Positions 56,901 to 64,000 of a stretch of DNA of 64,000 nt are shown piece by piece; position 1 is the stretch's first letter, and every line of letters begins with the position of its first letter. Both the position numbers and the translations under genes were made by a program. The notes beneath the pieces were generated by a model, which saw only the letters and a program-made list of their open reading frames with translations, did no database searches and had not been told where the DNA came from. The stretch lies in assembly GCA_011800805.1 (NCBI GenBank), contig MPNW01000366.1, positions 15,376-79,375 on the forward strand, in the 5' to 3' direction. This stretch comes from Hirudo medicinalis (Eukaryota > Annelida > Clitellata > Hirudinida > Hirudinidae).

Positions 56901-57737
56901 CCCTTGGTTTGCACAACTCACAAAGGTAGGTGTCAGGGATGTTCTGTCTGTCAACTCCCATGCAGTCCACATGCTGCCATACACTAATCATCAAGCACTA
57001 CTATTATTTGATATCATTACATGTTGATATAGATCACCTTAATACATTGTTTGCTCGACAACCAGTACTTACCTACATCTGTCGCAGCATATCATGTATC
57101 CGTCGTCATGTTGAAACTCACAGATACATCTGGTGACACTCCCCTCCCAGGATTCCACACCTGGATTCAAACCAGAATCCTGGACATCAAGGGAGGGCAT
57201 CAGGTCTGCTGAGGTGGGTGGTGTTGACACTTTAATACTCTTTATTGGTGGGGGCTTTGCATAACTGTGGTCCTGGTTCAACAAATGAAAATCCTCAAAG
57301 AAAGAAACTATTCTGCATCAAAGCACTATCCAACTTTCCATTTGATGCAATTATGGCTCTTTATCCATATATACGAAATTTCTTATTGCACTTCCAAGTA
57401 AAGGGAATAAACACTTGCGGTTGCTTCTTACTGGATATGGAAGGGAAGGTGCTCCATTCCATTCAGAAACATCTTCTTCTTCCTTTGTCTTGAAGACCTC
57501 CACAATGGGTTTCCTTTTTGTGTAAGAAACAGGCCAATTAAAACCACCTGATTAAATTTATTGTAAACATAAACTCTACTAAAATCAATTGCCATTTTAC
57601 TACTATAAACATATGCTTTTATGAAATTAGTATTTATAATTTAAAAGTCACCCCCTCTCTTCTTCAGGATATTCAGAGGTATCTGAGTAATCCTCTGAAC
57701 CTCCTAGGCAGCTGTGAGCCACAATGCTCAGCTGCAT
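50934..57737 (-). CDS. KMT2E/SETD5-type PHD and SET domain protein (upSET orthologue)
   Basis: Chromatin regulator; Drosophila upSET, KMT2E and SETD5 act with HDAC complexes to limit active chromatin. Exons in order: candidate start 57652-57737, then 57432-57547, 57073-57272, 56847-56983, 56604-56776, 56219-56533, 56060-56157, 55846-55969, 55670-55776, 55382-55490, 54916-55317, 54665-54823, 54148-54456, 53996-54012, 53766-53907, 53484-53720, 53347-53413, 53061-53260, 52616-52882, 52228-52536, 51904-52156, 51718-51840, 51120-51608 and 50934-51064, about 1,500 residues. The PHD finger is complete ([35 protein letters not shown]). SET-core traces are [15 protein letters not shown] and [16 protein letters not shown]. 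Family-specific tail motifs are [34 protein letters not shown] and [12 protein letters not shown]. Phase fails by one base at the candidate start exon (a G5 run). The SET motif lacks its usual Cys. Confidence 0.9.
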
Positions 57738-59111
57738 CAATCTGTTCATTCTTCAGTGTCTTTCAATTTTTTAAAACCAAAACTGACATAAGAAACAAGA
57801 TTTTTAATAAACATATAAATTTAAATGAAAAATTCAATATCCATTCATTTAGATAGTTATTGTGAGACCATAAAACACTTTTAAACAGCTCCATGATATT
57901 TCAATGATAACTGTGAATTTTGCATATTAATGATAAAGAATTAATAATCTCTTTTTAATTTTAAAAATCACTGAAAGCCTTATTATGTCAACAAATTCAT
58001 TCCTATTTAAGCTAACTATTCATTCTAACAAAAAGAGCTTTAGAAAGAGTTCTACAAAAATGTAAGCTTTCTAGATTGGTATTTAAGCTAATCCTTCCAG
58101 CCAAATATATTATTATAAAAATGTGAATGCCTAAGTTTCTTGACATTCTAAATCATGTTCATTTACTAAACTAAACAAGATGCAACCGCCACATTAACAT
58201 GAATCTCCCAGTAAAAACGTTATCTTATCACTTCATACTTCATATTTATTTGTGCTTTCGCCAATTTTAAGCAAAGTGTTTTAACACAAAAATCCTTAAC
58301 GTCAACGACTCAAGTTGAAAAGAGATGAGAAAAATAATCAATTTTGATAAATCAGAGAATAAAATAAAAAGTGTTTCATGCCTCGCTCAGAGACCAATAT
58401 TTCCAAACAAATCAAGATCAAACCAGAATAACGCACAGCGTCATTTATCAATAAAATTTGACTTATTGCCAAGAAATGCCAAAAACCCCGAAAGTCGAAT
58501 CAAAACAATAATGGTCGACATTGATAATATGGCCGCTGGTTTATAACAACTAAGGCTGCGTTCAGACTTTATTTATTTGTGCATTTTTTAAAAGTGACAG
58601 ACAATTTAACAAATTTATAAACATTACATTTTATTTATTTAATATTCATTTGACAAGTCTTATTTTGCAACAGACAATCTCGACCACGAACACTAATCCA
58701 GCCTGGTTCCACGCCGCCCAAGAATCTTTTCGCATTTTTCGTCCCCCGTTTTGGGTTCTCCCCACCGGACTCAGGGCTTCAAGTATTAAGCTTTAAATCG
58801 AAGCCCTATGCTCTGACCCACCACATTACATTACAAAGGCCTCACAAAAAAGCCCAAATATTGCCCGACGAGTTTCGCTCGGCGATTTTAGTATTGAATT
58901 TCCATGAATACAATCAGCGTGAATAAACCGGGGATTTACTGAAGGATGTGGTTGAAATTTCTTGAGAACTCCTAATGCCAGGAAATCAGGGGCAAAGCGC
59001 CCCTAATGCATTATTTCAAATGCATCTAGGTCAACTTATTCGGACATCAATTTTAAACTAAATTTATCCATCCATAATCGAATTTTAAAAACATTTGACT
59101 AATTCTATGAT
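57738..59111. other. spacer upstream of the KMT2E/SETD5-type gene
   Basis: AT-rich, about 1.4 kb. It presumably includes that gene's promoter and 5' UTR and the DPM3 3' UTR. Around 58990 a short palindrome (ggggcaaagcgcccc) occurs. No exon recognised. Confidence 0.4.
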
Positions 59112-59583
59112 TTACTTAAATATAAAGCCTTTCGAAATCAGGTCCTCCCTGGCTTCTTCAATTTCCTGCGAAGATGTTGAATACTAAGCATGAAAATATT
59201 TCAGTTATTATTAATTTCCGACAGCAAATTATATTCACTTTTTGTAACTGATCAGCAGCTTCTTGGCAGTTATTGAAGGTAACCACTCGATATACAATAA
59301 CCAGCAGCGATGTCACCTAAGAAGCAAATTAGTCGATAAGAACTGAAGAGTCGAAAGATGCACAATCAATCCAATGTAATCTTACAGCAAGCACTGATCC
59401 AATGAAAAACGGGAGCTGCAAATGCAAAATCACTTTACTTATTGAAATTTTCTGAACGAATTATTTACTTACAAGGATAACCCATATTCTGTGTCCCGGT
59501 TGAACCTTTTCTCCAAAAAGTAAATATAACCAGGTAGCCAACAACATAGCAAAAACGGACAGCCACTGCATTAATTTGGTCAT
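59112..59583 (-). CDS. DPM3: dolichol-phosphate mannosyltransferase subunit 3
   Basis: Small ER membrane protein that tethers catalytic DPM1 and supports dolichol-phosphate-mannose synthesis for N-glycans, GPI anchors and O- and C-mannosylation. Exons in order: 59473-59583, 59386-59415 (only 30 bp), 59239-59316 and 59112-59165, exactly 90 residues against 92 in human. All four join in phase 0. It starts MTKLMQWLSVFAMLLATWLY (first membrane span). A second hydrophobic stretch follows (LPFFIGSVLAVTSLLVIVYR), then VVTFNNCQEAADQLQKEIEE and AREDLISKGF, matching the soluble DPM1-binding tail of DPM3 (YRVATFHDCEDAARELQ in human). No open frame over 60 codons exists for it, so it is easy to miss. Head to head with MFSD3. 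Confidence 0.95.
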
Positions 59584-60023
59584 TTTTCTAGGAATAAGAA
59601 GGCGTACAAAATAATGTACGACACTATATATTCAATACCGGCCAACTAAAGAAAGATATATTAACTCCCCGAGTTGAGCTGATCGCCACGTTCATAACAG
59701 CGTTTAAAAATAAACTTCCACTTCTGTAGTTGCATTTCTATAGAGTATTTTAAAACAATAAATTAATAACCAAATTAATAACAATTAACTTTAAATAAAG
59801 CTTAGCAATTAATTTAAAATTTACATTGTTCTGAATTCTTGGGATTGATCCTTACCTTACCCCTAATTCTTGGGAGTTTATCGGGAGCTTAACATAAGTG
59901 TGATGGATAATAGGAGCGCGGGTCCTGGATGTCTTTCTTTCGTCTTTGTTTCTGTTGACTTTTAGATATCTCATTTTGCAGAATTTATGCTTTGATTTAG
60001 TTGTTAAATGAGTCAGGTTAAAG
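59584..60023. promoter_or_regulatory. bidirectional DPM3/MFSD3 intergenic region
   Basis: 440 bp separates the two start codons, so both 5' UTRs and any promoter must fit here. AT-rich, with no TATA box or factor site that I can assign. Confidence 0.5.
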
Positions 60024-61919
60024 ATGGTGAACGTTTCAAATAAAGCGCTCCTCACATTTTTGTACTTCATACAGGGCATACCTTATGGCCTGCAATCTCA
60101 TTTTCTTCCCATTTATCTCTATTCTAAAGCGAGTTTTAATGCTTCTCAAATATCGTTCTTTAAGCTTCTTTCATTTCCATGGATCTTCAAATTTGCTTGG
60201 GGTCCTCTTGTGGACTCATTTAGCACCAAAAGAAGGTGGCTTTATGTAACAAACCTAATGTTGGGCATGGTGTGCCTCATTGGTGCACTTGTGACTCCAA
60301 ACATTACAGTAATAAGTAGCATTTTATTCCTTCTCAATCTTTTTGCATCTATCCAAGATGTTGTTGTTGATGCTACAACACTATCTTTGTTGACTGTTGA
60401 AGAATTCGCTGTTGGCAACATTGCTCAAGTTTGTTCATGAGAAATACCATTTCTTAGATAAATTTAATGTTTGGTATGTTTAGTAGGCTCTGCATGCAAA
60501 TGATTGGTAAAATATTGAACTTTTTGGGTGCAGGTGGTGGGTTATAAGCTTGGCTCTATATTTTCTGGAGGAATACTCACATCATTCATCCATGATGTTG
60601 GATGGACAGTCTTGCTTTGCATTGTTGCAGCATTTTATGCAGAAGCAACCATACTGGTCTTTGTGTCGCCAACTCTCTGCTCACACGAACGGCAAGAGCT
60701 TGATGGTTTGTAATAAGGCCTTTAGATGTCGTGCAAGAATTAAGGATTGCAAATTAAATGCAGGTAGGAACTTCAACAATTCTCCAAACCTGGAGAACAA
60801 ATCAGCATTTGCTTGTAAGGCACCTTTATTTATCGAATCTGGCACTGAGAGAGGTGTTCACACAAGCTCATTTTTCACTGAGGTGTTTTCTGAACGAGGC
60901 ACCATATGGCTCTTGATGTATCTACTGGTATATAAATTAGGTGATGATGTAACTGATTAACTTGTTCAATGTTGTTGAATCAGTAAAGTTAAATCTCTAA
61001 TTTCAATAGGTGAACAAGGTGCCCTCTCCATTCTTCCTATGTATTTGCTGGATATGGGTATTTCAGCAGCTGATGTTACTCTTTGGATTAGCATTGTTGG
61101 TCAAGCACTTTCAATAGCTGGGTCAATAATGGGTGGAGTTATTATTAAATTTACAAGGTAACTATTGGCTGGCAAAAGTTATGCAAAATGTCTGCTGATG
61201 ACACCAATTCAGAGTATCACTGGCCATCCCAAAAGAATTCCTATTTTATATTAAACATGTTTATGAGATCTAATGCAAAATTAAGCACTAGTACCAGCTT
61301 TCAGGCTTAAATGTTGTATTAGAAGATGCATCAATCATACATTTTCATCCCTTGTTTTTGGCAGGAGGGTTCCGACTGAATTTATGTTGCAACAGATCTG
61401 CATGCTAAGACTTCTACCGGTTGGATGCCAGCTTTTGATGGTAATTGCATGGGACCACAAACTTCTCTCAAAGCATTTTCTACTGTGTTGGTATCCAAAT
61501 TTTTCATATAATAATAACTTCAGAATATAAGTTGTCAAGTATGATCAAATGCTTTTCTTATTAGAAATTTTGTTCTAGGTGCCTTAGTTGTTTCAAGTCA
61601 GTTACTGTTGCTAATAAGTGGAATTGTCACAACAACAACCTTTACCCTAGTGATGGAGATTTCAAAGAGAGTTCCAAAAAAAGTCCAAGCAACACATTAT
61701 GCAATAATGTCTGCCGTTGAGGTACTGGGAAAATTAATGTTTGCCTCTACTTCAGGATGGATTGTTGACATAGCCGGTTACAATGTTGCCTTCCTCTTAT
61801 TCGTGTTTCTTAATGTTCTTGTTTTACCTCTTTTTACCAAACTCCCAAAAGGGATGGTCAAAATAGACAATTTACAAAAGCATCAACTCAATCTTAGTAG
61901 GGACAAAAAGCTGTATTAA
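60024..61919 (+). CDS. MFSD3: major facilitator superfamily domain-containing protein 3
   Basis: Orphan MFS transporter related to the acetyl-CoA transporter SLC33A1; the substrate is unknown. Six exons: 60024-60428, 60534-60705, 60764-60940, 61010-61157, 61365-61486 and 61579-61919, giving 454 residues against 412 in human. Phases agree if the fifth exon uses the donor at 61487. Family blocks are YFIQGIPYGLQSHFLPIYL, KFAWGPLVDSF (the MFS loop 2-3 motif), LFASIQDVVVDATTLSLL, QVVGYKLGSIFSGG, YKLGEQGALSILPMYLLDMG, GIVTTTTFT and KKVQATHYAIMSAVEVLGKL. About twelve hydrophobic spans are visible. The loop between TM6 and TM7 (about residues 190-235) is longer than in human and accounts for the extra length. 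The stop is 385 bp from the stop of the convergent dynein gene. Confidence 0.93.
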
Positions 61920-62303
61920 TGGAATAAGCTTCGTGTTCACCTTATTTCTGACATCACAAAACCTCCAGTATGGCATTTTACGAATTAATGTTGCACATAC
62001 TTTTACTAATTGTTGCCATACACATCCACTTAAAATTTGTAGTCTTTATATAAGTATTTTTAGAAAATTTAATCTCCAAGATTTTCTTAAATTTTGTTGA
62101 GTTTGTTAATGTTGAACTTTAATTTTTTCCCTCCAACCTCAATTTATGTTAGTAATGAATTAGCAATTAAAAACGTTAAACTTTTATTCTGAAAATTGTA
62201 AAACATTTCAACATGCTTCAAGTAAATATTTTCTAAACAAAAGAAAAAATCTGGAAGCATCAAACTATAAATTTTACCATCACACATTAAAGCCTCTAGT
62301 TAA

Positions 62304-63978
62304 TCAGCTATTGAGTTGACATAGCAGTGCTGACCCCTTGCAGATCCAGTATCGGCTTGGCAGAGTGGATGGGAGATAAAATGTCACCACAAAATTTGTA
62401 GAATGACCTGGATTGAGTGAGAAATCAGTTGAAACTTTTGCAAGCTTCTATGGATCAATCAACCTCTAAAATATTACATATCATATTAATTTTTGTGTTT
62501 GTTGTGCCTCTGGAAAATGGGATTTATGGATCAGAGAAATTCTTATTTTTTCTAGGCTTCCATTTCTGAAGCAGTGACTAAAACTGACTAGCCTTTGTGA
62601 ATGTTCATAGTGGTGTTCATACAGTCCATATAGAATGTTCATACAGTTCATAATTTCTTTAATAAACCTTTGTCACTAAATGTCACTATTTCTTCTGAGT
62701 GCCAGATGAAGAACAACTCACCTGTGGTGGACAACACTCCAGCTCTTTCAGATGTTTTATAGAGTGGAGCTTGATATAGATAACTGGGAGGTTCATAATC
62801 CATGATTGGATCCATAAGAACATAGGGCATAGGACTGTTCATCTCGCCTGGAAGAGAGTCTTCCATGATGTTCAACAGATTACTCCATCTGGAATTTTTG
62901 TTGCATAGTTCATAGGTTTATGGATATTAGATTACATCAATGATCTTGACAAATGGATATTTGTGCAAATTATTTGGATAAATATTTGAGAAACACTGCA
63001 ACCTGAAGCCATCAGCAAACAGTCCGTAGATTATAATTCCATTTTTGAAAGTGATGGATTCCATGATAGTGCTTTTTGAGCTCTCAATGTTTGGTAGCAT
63101 GGTTTCCAAGTTGTCCTCCATTTTTGAGTATCTTAAAATAGCATCCACATTAAAATTTGATATTCATCAAGTCCAAATCATGATTTTAGCCTGATTTTAT
63201 AGTGAGTGTTTTTCAAAGCAATGTTATGGAATAATTCTGACCTCTCAAGATTCAGTTCTGAGGTGTTATACTCGTTTGATAAAACCACAAAACGGAAACT
63301 CAGGTGGTCAATTGGCAATTCGAATCTCCTGGCATGTCTCTGGAGCACCCCGGTCAAGAAGCCTTCATTTTTATATTAATTTGTTTAAACATTCCTTGTA
63401 GCTTCCTTTTTGAAGAATAGGCGTTACTGACCTTGAGGAAAATAAAACCCTGATATCCAAAATGCCAGGGGCTCTCCTCTAGTTGCCCACTTAGAGAGAA
63501 ATTCAATTCTGTCCACTAGGTCTGCAACCCAACTGGAGAGGGGCTTCATAGATTGGTAGGAAGCTGCTGACCATTGTTGTGGAAGCTTATAAATGAAGTT
63601 GAAAATTGCATTAACACTAAGAGTATGATTTCATACTCTGTTATATATATATAACAAATATATCTAAAAAGGGATAATAAAATCTAAAATAACTGGGATG
63701 GAGAGTGGAATGTGAGGAATGCAACATCAAGCACCTTATCATCAAGGAAGGAGTTGTAAATCATTTCCAAATCCTCAGACATCACCACAAATCCTTTGAT
63801 TGCTTTTTGTAGCTGGTTTAAGGACTCCTATGAAATCAGAGATAAAATAAATTAAATTTAAGAGTTTAAAAACATTAAAATAAATACAAACTCTGAGAAG
63901 TTGCAGCAACTTGTTATATCTCTCAACTTCTTGAAGAAAAACAGTGCTGAGTGAATTCATTCGACCCTTTTCATCCAG
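62304..63978 (-). CDS. dynein heavy chain, axonemal type, C-terminal part
   Basis: Motor subunit of an inner-arm type ciliary dynein. Only the C-terminus is in the window; the gene continues past the right edge. Exons in order: 63892-63978, 63735-63827, 63432-63585, 63242-63362, 63003-63131, 62722-62888 and 62304-62407, 284 residues to the stop. All phases agree. Diagnostic stretches are [89 protein letters not shown] and the terminal [15 protein letters not shown]. The FYFPQGFLTG and LSTTGHSTNFV patterns resemble DNAH6-like single-headed chains, but DNAH14 and others are possible. Its presence implies motile cilia or flagella. Confidence 0.93.
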
Positions 63979-64000
63979 CTGTTGAAATGAAGCAATTAAA

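Overview
This window is nuclear DNA from a metazoan. Every gene is split by spliceosomal introns (GT-AG, plus one likely GC-AG). The proteins are animal-type: augmin HAUS5, KMT2E/SETD5, an axonemal-type dynein heavy chain, leishmanolysin-like LMLN, DPH2, DPM3, MFSD3 and a BK-channel beta-like subunit. Many introns are short (about 50-500 bp), spacers are AT-rich, and trinucleotide and tetranucleotide microsatellites are abundant. These point to an aquatic invertebrate with motile cilia. I cannot place the phylum from sequence alone. I saw no rRNA, tRNA, CRISPR array, operon or viral gene. All exon coordinates come from reading splice sites and phase by eye against remembered homologues.

Layout. 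1-5.6 kb: microsatellite-rich, no gene recognised. 5.6-10.5 kb (+): ER alpha-1,2-mannosidase (MAN1B1-like). 11.7-13.0 kb (-): SNX3/SNX12-like sorting nexin. 13.6-17.9 kb (+): HAUS5, with a hAT-type element in its first intron. 19.0-22.6 kb (+): V-ATPase catalytic subunit A. 24.3-25.6 kb (+): membrane-anchored methyltransferase carrying two frameshifts. 27.5-30.6 kb (+): leishmanolysin-like metalloprotease. 30.8-33.3 kb (-): cysteine-rich, probably secreted or surface protein of an uncharacterised type. 33.5-35.5 kb: LINE remnants. 35.5-43.8 kb: repeat-rich and gene-poor. 43.8-45.6 kb (-): BK channel beta-like subunit. 48.1-50.3 kb (-): DPH2. 50.9-57.7 kb (-): KMT2E/SETD5-type PHD/SET protein. 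59.1-59.6 kb (-): DPM3. 60.0-61.9 kb (+): MFSD3. 62.3-64.0 kb (-): dynein heavy chain C-terminus, continuing off the right edge.

The genes do not form one pathway. Two of them act on ER glycosylation (MAN1B1-like trimming and DPM3 mannose supply). DPM3 and MFSD3 lie head to head about 440 bp apart, and SNX3 and HAUS5 about 600 bp apart, so each pair may share a promoter region. The most interesting items are the invertebrate BK beta-like subunit with a large extracellular insert, the unusual SET core in the KMT2E/SETD5 gene, and the cysteine-rich minus-strand gene. Assembly quality needs care: three single-N joins sit in or beside repeats, one flanked by an exact 127-bp duplication, and single-base frame conflicts occur in several genes.
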